Source: Paenibacillus gyeongsangnamensis (GTDB lineage: Bacteria; Bacillota; Bacilli; Paenibacillales; NBRC-103111). From it: 64,000 bases of DNA. Below, one piece after another: positions 18,003-27,521 of the stretch. Made by a program: the position numbers and the translations under genes. Below the pieces are notes generated by a model. The model saw nothing but the letters and a program-made list of their open reading frames with translations, was not told the DNA's origin and ran no database searches. The stretch spans positions 248,001 through 312,000 of the forward strand of contig NZ_JAQAGZ010000006.1 of NCBI RefSeq assembly GCF_027533625.1, in the 5' to 3' direction. Positions within the stretch are counted from its first letter, which is position 1. Every line of letters begins with the position of its first letter.

Positions 18003-18551
18003 ATGAAGCCATCCTATGCGGATGCGTATATCGAATTTTTAATTTATTTTCATACGGTTAGAGATTACTTTGAATGCCATGAAGTTATGGAGGAATTCTG
18101 GAAGTCCCGGCCTCAGGATCCGATGCGTGATACATATGAAGGCTTAATTCAGCTGGCGGTCTCGCTGTATCACCACCGCCGGGGGAACCGGGCCGGTGCG
18201 GTGAAGATGCTGAGCAGCTCGATGGAGATGATGCAGGACGAGCATTTGGAGGCGCTTGGCATTGACGCCACGGCGCTGCGGGAGCAGCTTGTGGGAAGGC
18301 TGCAGCTGCTGCGCTTGGCCGGGCTGCCTTATACGGATCTGGAGCTTCCGTTCAGAGACGCGGAGCTGCTCGCGATGTGCCGCAAGGCGGCCGAGGCGGC
18401 CGGAAGGGGCGGCTGGGGCGAGCCCAGCGATATGAGCGACCGCTTTTTGCTCAATAAGCACACGCTCCGCGACCGGACCGCCGTAAGGCAGGAACGAGAG
18501 CTGCAGCGCGAACGAAAACGCGACCTGCGGGCGAAGAGGGAGGAAGCATGA
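18003..18551 (+). CDS. DUF309 domain protein
   Basis: 182 residues. The DUF309 helical core carries FHTVRDYFECHEVMEEFWK and AVSLYHHRRGNRAGAVKML. A variable charged C terminus ends in an Arg/Glu-rich helix. I chose the ATG at 18003, 8 bases after GGAGGG. The stop overlaps the response regulator start in ATGA, so the three genes are coupled. Function unknown; the operon link to a two-component system is the only clue. Confidence 0.8.
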   Translation: MKPSYADAYIEFLIYFHTVRDYFECHEVMEEFWKSRPQDPMRDTYEGLIQLAVSLYHHRRGNRAGAVKMLSSSMEMMQDEHLEALGIDATALREQLVGRLQLLRLAGLPYTDLELPFRDAELLAMCRKAAEAAGRGGWGEPSDMSDRFLLNKHTLRDRTAVRQERELQRERKRDLRAKREEA

Positions 18552-19288
18552 GCACAGCAGCAATTCCCCGGGTATTAATCGTTGACGACGAACCGCACAT
18601 TGCGGAAGTCATCCGCCTTTATCTCGAGCACGCCGGTTTCCAGCCGCTGCATGTGGATCGGGGCGATGAAGTGCTCGATGCCGTGAAGCGGCTTGAGCCG
18701 AACCTGATTTTGCTGGACGTGATGCTGCCCGACATGTCGGGCTTCGAGTTGTGCGGTGAAATCAAGAAGCAGCCGGATCCGTACGGTTCGGTGCCGATCA
18801 TCTTCTTGACGGCGAAGGGAGAGTCCATCGACAAGCTGCGGGGCTTCAATCTGGGGGTGGACGATTACGTGGTCAAGCCGTTCGATCCGAACGAGCTTGT
18901 CGCGCGCGTGAAGGCGGTATTGCGGCGCACGATGCAGGCGGTCGCGGCTCAACCCGCCGCAAAGCCTGCGGAGGAGAAGCAGAAGCATGTGCGCATTCAC
19001 AACTTGACCATCGATCTGGAGCAGTACAAAGTCACGGTAAACGGGTTTCGAATCGACTTGACTCCGAAGGAGATCGAGCTGCTTCATTTCCTTGCGGCCA
19101 GCCCCGGCCGGGTATTCACCCGCGAGGATCTGCTCGGGTACGTCTGGCATTTCGATTTCAGCGGAGGTACGCGCACGGTGGATGCGCATGTCAAAAATTT
19201 GCGCAAAAAGCTCGGAATTCATGACGACTGGACGATTCAAACGTTGTGGGGGATCGGGTATTCTTTTGAGGTGCGGCAGCATGATTAA
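18548..19288 (+). CDS. OmpR/PhoB-family response regulator
   Basis: 246 residues. Receiver domain 9-125 with acidic pocket VDDE, phospho-acceptor Asp in LILLDVMLPD, Thr in FLTAKG and Lys in VVKPFDP. An alanine-rich linker, then a winged-helix DNA-binding domain 148-243 (LTPKEIELLHFLAASPGRVF, GGTRTVDAHVKNLRKKLG). The 3' end overlaps the histidine kinase start by 8 bases, so they are a cognate pair. Confidence 0.92.
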   Translation: MSTAAIPRVLIVDDEPHIAEVIRLYLEHAGFQPLHVDRGDEVLDAVKRLEPNLILLDVMLPDMSGFELCGEIKKQPDPYGSVPIIFLTAKGESIDKLRGFNLGVDDYVVKPFDPNELVARVKAVLRRTMQAVAAQPAAKPAEEKQKHVRIHNLTIDLEQYKVTVNGFRIDLTPKEIELLHFLAASPGRVFTREDLLGYVWHFDFSGGTRTVDAHVKNLRKKLGIHDDWTIQTLWGIGYSFEVRQHD

Positions 19289-20753
19289 GCGGTGGCTGCG
19301 CAGCTTATATATTCAAATTTTTCTTTCCTTCTTGGCAACCTGCGTCTTGTTCTTCGTCGGCCTTGCCGTATTCTGGAATTACTATTTTACGGATTATTTC
19401 TACAAAGGAAAGAAGGAGCTGCTGAGCTCGCGTTCGCAGGAGGTCGTCAAGCTGTTGCCTTCATACCAGGATGGAACGATCTCCACGCGGGAGCTGCGTT
19501 TCGGCATTCGGATTATAGCCCGAAGCATTAACGGCATGGTATGGCTCGCTGACGCCAAAGGCACGATTATGAACGGCTCCTCCGCCGGTGAAGGCCAGAA
19601 AATTCCGAAATCGATGGACCCGATGTTCATTGAAGGCTTAAAAGGCGTCAGCGGCTTTTCCGCAACCCAAAATCCGTTCGAAGCGCTCGGCAGGGAGGGG
19701 TTTCTAACGTATTACACCCCGGGCCAAATGAATGGCCAGCCGATCGTTATTTTGCTCAGCGTCCCCGCGATCGAGATCAGCGAGACGATTACCGCCGTCC
19801 GGTGGAACATTATCGTGCCGCTGCTGTTTTGCATGATCGCCGTCGGCATCATTCTGTACATTCTATCAAGGAAGCTGGCGGGGCCGCTGCAGCAGATGAA
19901 CCGGGCGGCGCTCGAGGTGGCCGGCGGAGATTTCACTACCCGGGTGCCGGTTGATAGCAACGATGAAGTGGGGGAGCTGGCGCGAAGCTTCAACTTCATG
20001 GTCGATCAGCTGGAGGAGTGGGAAGGGACGAGGCAGGAGTTCCTCGCCAATGTATCCCACGAGCTCCGCTCCCCGTTAACGACGCTGCGCGGCTTGATCA
20101 CCGGGATGCTGGACGGCGTCATTCCTTCGGCCAAATATGCGCACTACCTCCGGATCTGCAACGAGGAGGTACAACGTCTGCAGCGGCTGGTGAACGATCT
20201 GCTCGATCTGGCTCGGATTCAGAACGGCGTCGACGTATTCCGGCTTCGGCCAATGCCGCTGAACGATAAGCTCATCGAGGTGCTCGAAATTATACGCAAA
20301 CCGGCGGCAGACAAGCGGGTCAAGCTGATCGCCGTTCTTGCCGACCGGGAAGGGGAGCCGATCGCCGCCGAGCTCGATCCGGATCGATTCGCCCAGATCG
20401 TGCAGAACCTGCTGTACAACGCGATCCGGTTTACGCCCGCCGGGGGGCAGGTGACGGTGGAGATACGAGCCGAAGGCGACGAAGCGGTGCTCTATGTCCG
20501 CGATACCGGAATCGGAATGAACGAGACGGAGCTGAGCCGTATCTGGGACCGGTTCTACAAGGCGCAAGCGTCCCGAACGACTTCGGCCGAGTCCGATGGA
20601 ACGGGACTTGGTCTTACGATTGTCAAGCATCTGGTCGGGGCGATGAAAGGAACGATCAGCGTTTCGAGCGAGGTGAATAAGGGGACGGTATTCCGGGTCG
20701 CCTTCCCGCTGCTTCCGCATGCGAAGCCGGAGCAGGAATGGAGCGAGGAGTAA
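19281..20753 (+). CDS. Sensor histidine kinase
   Basis: 490 residues. Two membrane segments (about 9-33 and 170-190) frame an extracytoplasmic sensor domain of about 135 residues. Then come HAMP (KLAGPLQQMNRAALEVAGGD), HisKA with the phospho-accepting His in NVSHELRSPLTTL, and HATPase with NLLYNAIRFTPAGG, DTGIGM and GTGLGLTIVKHL. Start ATG at 19281 inside the regulator's last codons, with GAGGTG upstream. The signal is unknown; a lipoprotein follows it. Confidence 0.92.
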   Translation: MIKRWLRSLYIQIFLSFLATCVLFFVGLAVFWNYYFTDYFYKGKKELLSSRSQEVVKLLPSYQDGTISTRELRFGIRIIARSINGMVWLADAKGTIMNGSSAGEGQKIPKSMDPMFIEGLKGVSGFSATQNPFEALGREGFLTYYTPGQMNGQPIVILLSVPAIEISETITAVRWNIIVPLLFCMIAVGIILYILSRKLAGPLQQMNRAALEVAGGDFTTRVPVDSNDEVGELARSFNFMVDQLEEWEGTRQEFLANVSHELRSPLTTLRGLITGMLDGVIPSAKYAHYLRICNEEVQRLQRLVNDLLDLARIQNGVDVFRLRPMPLNDKLIEVLEIIRKPAADKRVKLIAVLADREGEPIAAELDPDRFAQIVQNLLYNAIRFTPAGGQVTVEIRAEGDEAVLYVRDTGIGMNETELSRIWDRFYKAQASRTTSAESDGTGLGLTIVKHLVGAMKGTISVSSEVNKGTVFRVAFPLLPHAKPEQEWSEE

Positions 20754-20865
20754 CGCAGCCTTTTCACACTTTTTTTACAAAGCGCTCACATTTTAATCAA
20801 ACCTGTACGTTACCCTGATTTTGCATGTGAAGAACGGCGAAAGTTTCGGGCGGGAGGTGGGCGGT

Positions 20866-21477
20866 ATGTTCGGCATAAGCAAGCGGACGATAACAGGAGC
20901 AGCGCTTCTGCTGGCCATATTCGGCCTGAGTGCGTGCAATTCCATCGAGGGACGTCAAATGGAAGCGCCCCCGAAAAGCACTCCTTCGGCGCCCCCCGCT
21001 CCAAGCGACGATGAGCTCCTTAGCCGGAACGAGCGTCAGCTCGTCCTGTTGTTCAAGGCGCTGCTGCAGATGGAGAAGAAGGAGGAGCTGAAACTGACCC
21101 GAAGCCAAGCGGAGAGCTTGCTGCCGCTGATCCGCAAGAACAGCACCGAAGGCGAGCTTACCGCAACGGACATGAACCTGATTCTTGTAAAATTGAGCGG
21201 CCCCCAAATCCAATATTTTGCGGAATTTCAGAAGATCAAGCCGAAACGCGTGCCTGACGGCTTGGATGGCAAAGGGATGGCGGGGCTTACGAAGGAAGAA
21301 AGGGAGAAGCGGATAGAGGAGTTCGAGAGTCAGCGGCGGCATGAGCCGGACAAAGACCCTCAAAACACCGATTTCCCCCCGTTCGAACCGGCCCGAGGAG
21401 GGCCCATTCCTCCGGGGGTGGGGATGAATGTGGAGAAGCAGCTGATCGAGCTCTTGGAATCGAAGCTAAACCCTTAA
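20866..21477 (+). CDS. Putative lipoprotein downstream of the two-component system
   Basis: 203 residues. Lipobox LSAC after a hydrophobic signal (TITGAALLLAIFGLSAC) gives a membrane-anchored, outward-facing protein. The mature part is hydrophilic and largely helical (ELLSRNERQLVLLFKALLQM, KLTRSQAESLLPLIRK), with a Pro-rich end. GGGAGGTG lies upstream of the ATG at 20866. It is 112 bases behind the kinase, so it may be co-transcribed or a target of the regulator. It matches no family I can name. Confidence 0.7.
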   Translation: MFGISKRTITGAALLLAIFGLSACNSIEGRQMEAPPKSTPSAPPAPSDDELLSRNERQLVLLFKALLQMEKKEELKLTRSQAESLLPLIRKNSTEGELTATDMNLILVKLSGPQIQYFAEFQKIKPKRVPDGLDGKGMAGLTKEEREKRIEEFESQRRHEPDKDPQNTDFPPFEPARGGPIPPGVGMNVEKQLIELLESKLNP

Positions 21478-21502
21478 GCTCAGCTTTGCCGCCAACAAAC
21501 CC

Positions 21503-22069
21503 CTATACGGTTTCATATCCGTCAATTATGACGTCCAAGCGGCCCGTCTCCGGATGAATGACCAATCCGTGTACGGGTAAATTGCTTGGAAGCAGCGGAT
21601 GCTTTTTAATGACATGCACGCTGTTCTTCACGCTGTCCCGGACATCATCGAAGCCGGTTAGGAAACGTCCGAGATCAATGCCGGCATGCTCCAGCGTATC
21701 GATCATATCGTTCGTTACGCCTCGGCTGCGGGCCTTGTCGAGCACGTTGCCCGCATTGAGGCCGGTCATCCCGCATTCATAGTGGCCGACGACGAACACT
21801 TCTTCAGCACCCAGCTCGTATACCGCCACGATAATACTCCGCATGATACTTCCGAAGGGGTGGGAGACGAGCGCTCCCGCGTTTTTGATCACCTTGGCGT
21901 CGCCGTTGCGAAGGTTCATCGCTCGGGGCAGCAGCTCGGTTAACCGCGCGTCCATGCAGGTGATGACGACCATCCGCTTGTCCGGAAATTTGGTCGTAAT
22001 AAATTCTTCATATGACTTCGAGTCGACGAATTCCTGGTTGTGCTGGATCAGATCATATAATAGGGACAT
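21503..22069 (-). CDS. Beta-carbonic anhydrase
   Basis: 188 residues. Interconverts CO2 and bicarbonate with a zinc held by Cys-His-Cys: C in CMDAR (CxDxR, with Asp and Arg of the active-site dyad) and H-x2-C in GHYECGMTG. The short form is like Bacillus YtiB. Cytosolic, no signal peptide. Convergent with the lipoprotein gene. Confidence 0.9.
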   Translation of the reverse strand: MSLLYDLIQHNQEFVDSKSYEEFITTKFPDKRMVVITCMDARLTELLPRAMNLRNGDAKVIKNAGALVSHPFGSIMRSIIVAVYELGAEEVFVVGHYECGMTGLNAGNVLDKARSRGVTNDMIDTLEHAGIDLGRFLTGFDDVRDSVKNSVHVIKKHPLLPSNLPVHGLVIHPETGRLDVIIDGYETV

Positions 22070-22115
22070 AAGTAGGTTCTCTCCTTTTCTCTGGGTCGGA
22101 TAGGTTTATCTTTCT

Positions 22116-22466
22116 TTAAAGGGCATGGGAGTTGACCGATTCCCGCTTGTCGATCAGACTCATATGAGCGTTGTAGATTTGTCCGCTGCTCTTCAGCACG
22201 AAGCGGAGTCCTTCCGGGATGTAATCCACCGTCATGCGTTCCTCGAAATACACTTCGTGTTTCTTATCCATCAACACCTCGTAAGGGCTGCCTTCCATCC
22301 GAAGATCCTGTTTCTCAGCCTGGTCCACAAGCCATAAGGTCGGAACACCGTTGACCGCACACCCGCAGCCCTCCGTATCGAAAGCCAGCTTCAGCATTCC
22401 CTGATGTTCCGCTCCCCAAACCTTTGCGATTTCTTTCTCAGCCGTTTCCGTAAATGAGATTTGCAC
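22116..22466 (-). CDS. HesB/YqkB-like iron-sulfur biosynthesis family protein
   Basis: 116 residues from a GTG at 22466, which has AAGGAG 10 bases upstream; an ATG 24 codons further up is less likely because family members start at ISFTETAEKEI. Fold and pattern of the Fe-S_biosyn family (LKLAFDTEGCGCAVNG, VDYIPEGLRFVLKSS). Only a CGC cysteine pair is present; the C-terminal CGCG of true A-type carriers is absent, as in YneR/YqkB-type proteins. A role in Fe-S assembly is therefore not certain. Confidence 0.75.
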   Translation of the reverse strand: MQISFTETAEKEIAKVWGAEHQGMLKLAFDTEGCGCAVNGVPTLWLVDQAEKQDLRMEGSPYEVLMDKKHEVYFEERMTVDYIPEGLRFVLKSSGQIYNAHMSLIDKRESVNSHAL

Positions 22467-22586
22467 CGCGATCCAACTCCTTCCTGCAGAAACTTTTCGT
22501 ATCCTTCTTATTATGTGGTTATTTGCTTCTGTTTTCAAGACGAAGTATGATCGAAGTAATCCGATTCAGGAAAGGGGCATGCCAAA

Positions 22587-24107
22587 GTGACAACGGCGAA
22601 CTGGGAAAGCAAACTGAAGGAGTTCAAGCAGTATCTGAAAAAAATGAAGAGCTACGAGGAAGCGATTAGCCTCATCTATTGGGATATGCGCACCGGGGCG
22701 CCGCGCAAAGGGCTCGCTTCGCGCTCCGAAGTCGTCGGCGAGCTGTCCGCCGAGCAGTTCCGGATGTCCGTCTCCGATGAAATGGGCGATTATTTGCATT
22801 ATTTTTCTCAGCCGGAAATTTACGGGAAGTTGGGCCGGATCGAACGCCGCATCGTTAACGAAGGCTTGAGGGACTACGAACGGAGCAAAAAAATTCCCCC
22901 CGCCCTTTATCAGGAATATGTCGTCCTTACGTCGAAATCGGAAGCGGCGTGGGAGGATGCGAAGCATTCGGGCGATTTTCCGGGCTTCCAGCCGTACTTG
23001 GAGAAAATCGTCGAGTTCAACAAGCAGTTCATCGAGCTGTGGGGATATGAAGGACACAAGTACAACACGCTGCTGGATTTATACGAGCCGGGCATGACGG
23101 TTGCTAAGCTGGATGAGGTGTTCGGGGCGCTGCGGGAAAAGGTCGTACCGCTGCTCGGTGCGATCGAGGCTTCAAGCCATAAGCCGGACACATCGTTCCT
23201 GAAGCAGACATTTGATGTCGAGAAACAGAAGGCGTTCAGCTTATACATACTGAAGCAAATGGGTTACGATTTCGAAGCGGGGCGGCTGGATGAAACCGTT
23301 CACCCGTTCGCTACCGGGCTGAACCCCGGCGACGTGCGGATTACGACACGCTACCTGAAGGATGACGTGAACAGTGCCCTGTTCGGGACCATTCATGAGG
23401 GCGGCCATGCGCTTTACGAACAGAACTTGTCGGAGGAGTTGATCGGTACGCCGCTCTGCACCGGGACTTCCATGGGCATTCACGAATCGCAGTCCCGCTT
23501 CTGGGAAAATATGGTCGGTCGCAGCCGTCCGTTCTGGAGCCGCTATTTCGGGGACTTGCAGCGTAATTACCCCGGGCAGTTCGACTCCGTGACGGCGGAG
23601 CAATTTTACCGGGCTACGAATGAGGTGAAGCCTTCGCTCATTCGGATCGAAGCCGACGAGCTGACCTATAACCTGCATATCATGGTCCGTTACGAAATCG
23701 AGAAGGGACTCTTCAGCGGAGACATCCGGGTGGCCGATCTTCCCGAGGTATGGAATGCCAAATACCGGGACTACCTGGGCATCGAGCCGTCGAACAACGG
23801 GGATGGGGTACTGCAGGACGTGCATTGGTCGGGCGGCTCGTTCGGGTATTTCCCGTCCTATGCGCTCGGGAACATGTACGCGGCGCAAATCGCAAACACG
23901 ATGCGCAAAGAGCTTGGCGACGTGGACGGATTGATTGCGAATGGCGAGCTGCTGCCGATCAAGGCGTGGCTGACGGAGAAGATTTATCAATACGGCAAGT
24001 CGCTTAACCCTACGGAGATTATTACGAGCGTCACAGGCGAAGAACTGAACCCGGAATATCTGGTGAAGTATTTGACGGAGAAATACGCCGATATTTACAA
24101 GCTTTAA
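22587..24107 (+). CDS. Carboxypeptidase Taq family, M32 metallopeptidase
   Basis: 506 residues, normal for the family. Zinc site HEGGH in LFGTIHEGGHALYEQ (HExxH), plus the third-ligand region GIHESQSRFWENMVGRS and DVHWSGGSFGYFPSYALGNM, all characteristic of M32. Cytosolic exopeptidase removing C-terminal residues. Start GTG at 22587 with GAAAGGGG upstream. Confidence 0.92.
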   Translation: MTTANWESKLKEFKQYLKKMKSYEEAISLIYWDMRTGAPRKGLASRSEVVGELSAEQFRMSVSDEMGDYLHYFSQPEIYGKLGRIERRIVNEGLRDYERSKKIPPALYQEYVVLTSKSEAAWEDAKHSGDFPGFQPYLEKIVEFNKQFIELWGYEGHKYNTLLDLYEPGMTVAKLDEVFGALREKVVPLLGAIEASSHKPDTSFLKQTFDVEKQKAFSLYILKQMGYDFEAGRLDETVHPFATGLNPGDVRITTRYLKDDVNSALFGTIHEGGHALYEQNLSEELIGTPLCTGTSMGIHESQSRFWENMVGRSRPFWSRYFGDLQRNYPGQFDSVTAEQFYRATNEVKPSLIRIEADELTYNLHIMVRYEIEKGLFSGDIRVADLPEVWNAKYRDYLGIEPSNNGDGVLQDVHWSGGSFGYFPSYALGNMYAAQIANTMRKELGDVDGLIANGELLPIKAWLTEKIYQYGKSLNPTEIITSVTGEELNPEYLVKYLTEKYADIYKL

Positions 24108-24122
24108 TCGTTGGGATAGGAA

Positions 24123-24148
24123 GACCGAGCCCGGTGGCGGGCTTGGTC
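24123..24148 (+). terminator. GC-rich hairpin after the M32 gene
   Basis: Stem GACCGAGCCCG / CGGGCTTGGTC (24123-24133, 24138-24148, one G-T pair) with a GTGG loop, 15 bases after the stop. No T tract follows, so it may only protect the transcript end. Confidence 0.45.
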
Positions 24149-24196
24149 AGGCTGCCCTAGAAACCCATGAAATAGAGAAATCTGCATTGGTACTCC

Positions 24197-24318
24197 GGTG
24201 GGGTATCCCCTTCCGGCCGCTGTTGTTACCCGTAAAATTTTCAATTTATTCGCTTGTGCAACGGTCATTTTCCGATAACAAAGGCGGACGCTATCGCTCC
24301 TACAGGGGATACCCCACC
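24197..24318. repeat. Inverted-repeat intergenic element (MITE- or REP-like)
   Basis: A perfect 15-bp inverted repeat, GGTGGGGTATCCCCT at 24197-24211 and its complement at 24304-24318, frames about 92 bases. Inner parts also pair imperfectly (CCGCTGTTGTTA near 24218 against TAACAAAGGCGG near 24276). No coding potential is visible in the 24149-24441 stretch. A piece of the terminus, TCCGGTGGGGTA, recurs at about 28457, suggesting a dispersed family. Confidence 0.6.
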
Positions 24319-24441
24319 TACCACCTTTGCATTTTTCTACTTATCCGGGTTTCTCGTCAATCTGACCAAGCCTTGAACCGGGTTGGTCTTTTTGAACTGG
24401 AAAGTACCGATTCAAAACCGAACGACAAAAATCGGCACTCC

Positions 24442-25497
24442 TTACTGCACGGCTTTAGCTTCCAGCACGTCTAGAACCTTTCTCAAAGCATCCAGCGCCT
24501 GGAGCTCCGCTGCTTTGGCTTCATGCAGCAGGCTCAAAGCGGCATCGCGGAGCGCCGGATCGGCCAGGTCGCCTCCCTTTGGGAAAGGAAGCCGCTGCCG
24601 CAGCAAGAGCCACGCCCGGAAGCTGTCCAAGAAGAGCTTCGACGCATCCAGCATCGTAAGCTGAAGAGCATGATCCTGCAGGGACATGCAGTGCGTCAGA
24701 CCTGATTTCACGAAAAAATCTACCAGACGCTTCCAGGAAGAAGTTATCCATAAGAGATTGTAGGTGATGAAGAAGGGATGAGCACGGCCCGAGGCGACGG
24801 CGTTGATCCAGACATCGATGGCAGGAGTCCCGGTCCGCTTGTCCGGTGCCGGCCGGACAGACCCTTCCATCAGCCGGATTCCGGTCTGCAAGGCGTTTCG
24901 CTGTGCGGTACGGTACGATAAATCCTGTTCGTTCGTATACCGGGTAACGTTTAAGTGAGGCTGAGGGCCGCGGGGCTTCAAGGTCATGACGAACAGCTCC
25001 GGACCGATAGGCCTTCCGTTGCACGGCCCGCGGCCGAACTGCCCATAGGCGAGCTCTCCCCCTTGACGCGCGTTAATATCGTGGATGGATAGCGTTTGAC
25101 GCTCGTCATCGTAACCATAGATCAAGCCGTGCTCGTAGTTGTCCAAATTCCAGCCTATCGCAGGCAGGCCCCTGTCGATACTGTCGCGGACCCGCGATAA
25201 CGCGTCCGCCGTCGTTTCTTCCCTCCAAGGCTCGCCGTGCATGTTCCCTCCGAGCCATTCCGCGTCGAAGCCGAGCAGCGCCAATCCGCCGCGCAGCAGC
25301 TCCCCGTCGCCGAAGCCATTCATCGGCCCGAGCGTATCGTCGGCATCCACCAAAAATCCTTGTCCCGTGTAGAACAGCACATCCTCCAGCGAATAGCGGT
25401 CGCCCGCATACCGGGACACGCCGTAAATAGCCATGGCCAGTGAATTGTAGCAATCGTTCCAATTCATCCGGGGGACGGAAAGCACATTAGCCTTCAT
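24442..25497 (-). CDS. Uncharacterised protein with a C39/BtrH-like N-terminal half
   Basis: 351 residues, cytosolic. The N-terminal 190 residues (NWNDCYNSLAMAIYGVSRY, GLPAIGWNLDNYEHGLIYGY, LSIHDINAR) have Cys and His/Asp placed as in papain-like C39 or BtrH-type domains, which may be catalytic or only acyl-binding. The C-terminal 150 residues are mostly helical. AAAGGTGGA precedes the ATG. Divergent from the ABC transporter operon. I do not recognise it with confidence. Confidence 0.6.
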   Translation of the reverse strand: MKANVLSVPRMNWNDCYNSLAMAIYGVSRYAGDRYSLEDVLFYTGQGFLVDADDTLGPMNGFGDGELLRGGLALLGFDAEWLGGNMHGEPWREETTADALSRVRDSIDRGLPAIGWNLDNYEHGLIYGYDDERQTLSIHDINARQGGELAYGQFGRGPCNGRPIGPELFVMTLKPRGPQPHLNVTRYTNEQDLSYRTAQRNALQTGIRLMEGSVRPAPDKRTGTPAIDVWINAVASGRAHPFFITYNLLWITSSWKRLVDFFVKSGLTHCMSLQDHALQLTMLDASKLFLDSFRAWLLLRQRLPFPKGGDLADPALRDAALSLLHEAKAAELQALDALRKVLDVLEAKAVQ

Positions 25498-25652
25498 GAA
25501 GGTTCCACCTTTACCAATTGTTGATTTCCAAATATTGTAACTAATGCAAATTATATACGAATAAACGTTCGTGCGCCATCCTTTTTTTCACCAAACCGTG
25601 GGCGGGCGCATACCCTATCCTAAGTGAAGAATGGATGAGGGGGGACTGGCCC

Positions 25653-26669
25653 ATGGGAATAAAACATAGAGCGGCTTTGCTGCTCGCCGGCGTGTTGGCT
25701 GTAACTTCCGTCTTGGCCGGATGCGGCTCCAAAGGGACGGGCGAGACAACCAAGGTAAGAATCGGTGAAGTGACCCGATCGATATTCTATGCACCGGAAT
25801 ATGTTGCAATCAACAAAGGCTTTTTCAAGACTGAAGGGCTCGATGTGGAGCTTACGACGACACCGGGCGGTGACAAGACGATGGCTACGCTATTGTCCGG
25901 CGGGATTGATGTAGCGCTGGTGGGGGCGGAGACTTCGATTTACGTATCCCAGCAAGGAAGCGACGATCCCGTCATCGACTTCATGCAGTTGACGCAAACG
26001 GACGGTACGTTCCTTGTCGCCAGGAAGCCATTGCAAGGAACGTTCGACTGGTCCGTACTGAAAGGCACCACATTCCTGGGCCAGCGGAAGGGCGGCATGC
26101 CGCAGATGGCCGGTGAATTTACGCTAAAGAAGCACGGCATAAACCCGCAGAAGGACTTGAACCTCATACAAAATGTCGAGTTCGCCAATATACCCACCGC
26201 TTTCGCATCGGGCACCGGGGAGTACGTGCAACTGTTCGAGCCTCAGGCGACGATGTTCGAGAAGCAGGGCAAAGGCTATGTGATCGCCTCCTTCGGGGTG
26301 GAGAGCGGCAAGCTTCCGTATACCGTGTTTATGGCAAAGAAAAGCTTCATCGATAAAAACGCGTCCTCAACGCAAAAATTCGCCAACGCCGTGCAAAAAG
26401 CTCAAAACTGGGTGCAAGCGAGCAGCGTAGAGGAGATCACCGACGCGATTGCTTCCTTCTTTCCGGACACGGATAAAGACATTATCAAAGGGGTCGTCAA
26501 GCGATACAAAGAGCAGGGCTCCTTCGCCACCGACGGCATCATCGACGATGCGGAATGGAACAATCTGCAGGATGTGATGCAGGCCGCAGGGGAGCTTCAG
26601 AAGCGGGTGGAGCCGAAACAGCTGGTGGATAACCGGTTTGCGGAGAAGGCCAAACAATCGGTCAAGTAA
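25653..26669 (+). CDS. ABC transporter substrate-binding lipoprotein (SsuA/TauA/NMT1-like)
   Basis: 338 residues. Lipobox LAGC after AGVLAVTSVLAG. The periplasmic-binding fold of the NMT1/SsuA type shows in IFYAPEYVAINKGFFKTEGL and ATLLSGGIDVALVGAETS. The ATG at 25653 is 7 bases after GAGGGGGGA. The family imports sulfonates, taurine, nitrate or thiamine precursors; the ligand cannot be read from sequence. First gene of a three-gene operon. Confidence 0.87.
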   Translation: MGIKHRAALLLAGVLAVTSVLAGCGSKGTGETTKVRIGEVTRSIFYAPEYVAINKGFFKTEGLDVELTTTPGGDKTMATLLSGGIDVALVGAETSIYVSQQGSDDPVIDFMQLTQTDGTFLVARKPLQGTFDWSVLKGTTFLGQRKGGMPQMAGEFTLKKHGINPQKDLNLIQNVEFANIPTAFASGTGEYVQLFEPQATMFEKQGKGYVIASFGVESGKLPYTVFMAKKSFIDKNASSTQKFANAVQKAQNWVQASSVEEITDAIASFFPDTDKDIIKGVVKRYKEQGSFATDGIIDDAEWNNLQDVMQAAGELQKRVEPKQLVDNRFAEKAKQSVK

Positions 26670-26735
26670 TTCTGCAGCAGGGAGAGAGCGCGGAAAGAAA
26701 CGCTTTCTCTTTCTTGCACCTTAGGAGGGACGGGT

Positions 26736-27521
26736 ATGAGCATGGTGGAGCTGGAGGACGTCTCCCAAGTCTATGTGAACGCCAAGCGGGCTTATGTGGC
26801 GCTGGAGCAAATCCGTCTGACCGTAAACCCGGGCGAATTCGTAAGCTTGATCGGTCCGAGCGGCTGCGGAAAAACGACGCTGCTGTCGGTTGTCAGCGGC
26901 TTGCTGCCGCCGACCTCGGGAACCGTCAGGATCGCGGGCGAGACGATTTGGAAGCCTACTCCAAAGGTTGGATATATGCTGCAGCAGGACTATTTGTTCC
27001 CGTGGAGGACGATCCGGGAGAACGCGTTGATCGGGCTGGAGCTGCTCGGAAGGCTCGATGCCAAGTCGCAGGAGTATGCCGATGAGCTGCTAAGCGAGAT
27101 GGGGCTGGCCGGTCATCGGGACCGGTACCCGCATCAGCTGTCGGGCGGCATGAGGCAGCGCGTCGCGTTGGTACGCACACTGGCGACCGAGCCGGAGCTC
27201 CTGCTGCTCGACGAGCCGTTCTCCGCGCTCGATTACCAGACGAAGCTGCAGCTGGAGGATCTGGTGGCTTCCATGCTGAAGGCCCGGGGTAAAACGGCGA
27301 TTCTGGTTACGCACGATATTAGCGAGGCGATCGCCATGAGCGATCGGATTATCGTGCTCCGGCCGAATCCCGGACGTATCCGCCAGGAACTGGAAGTGCC
27401 GGAAAGCATCCGTCAGGCGCTTCCGCTCGAAGCGCGGGAGAAGGAAGGCTTCCACGAGCTGTTCAGGCAGCTGTGGGGAGCGTTCGAGACGGAGGAAGGG
27501 AAAGGAGGGACGGACGAATGA
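26736..27521 (+). CDS. ABC transporter ATP-binding protein (SsuB/TauB-like)
   Basis: 261 residues. Walker A GPSGCGKTT, Q-loop LQQDYLFPWRT, signature LSGGMRQRVAL, Walker B LLLLDEPFSALD and switch His in VTHDISEA. The PWRT after the Q-loop is typical of the nitrate/sulfonate/taurine group. AGGAGGG upstream. The stop overlaps the permease start in ATGA. Confidence 0.9.
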   Translation: MSMVELEDVSQVYVNAKRAYVALEQIRLTVNPGEFVSLIGPSGCGKTTLLSVVSGLLPPTSGTVRIAGETIWKPTPKVGYMLQQDYLFPWRTIRENALIGLELLGRLDAKSQEYADELLSEMGLAGHRDRYPHQLSGGMRQRVALVRTLATEPELLLLDEPFSALDYQTKLQLEDLVASMLKARGKTAILVTHDISEAIAMSDRIIVLRPNPGRIRQELEVPESIRQALPLEAREKEGFHELFRQLWGAFETEEGKGGTDE

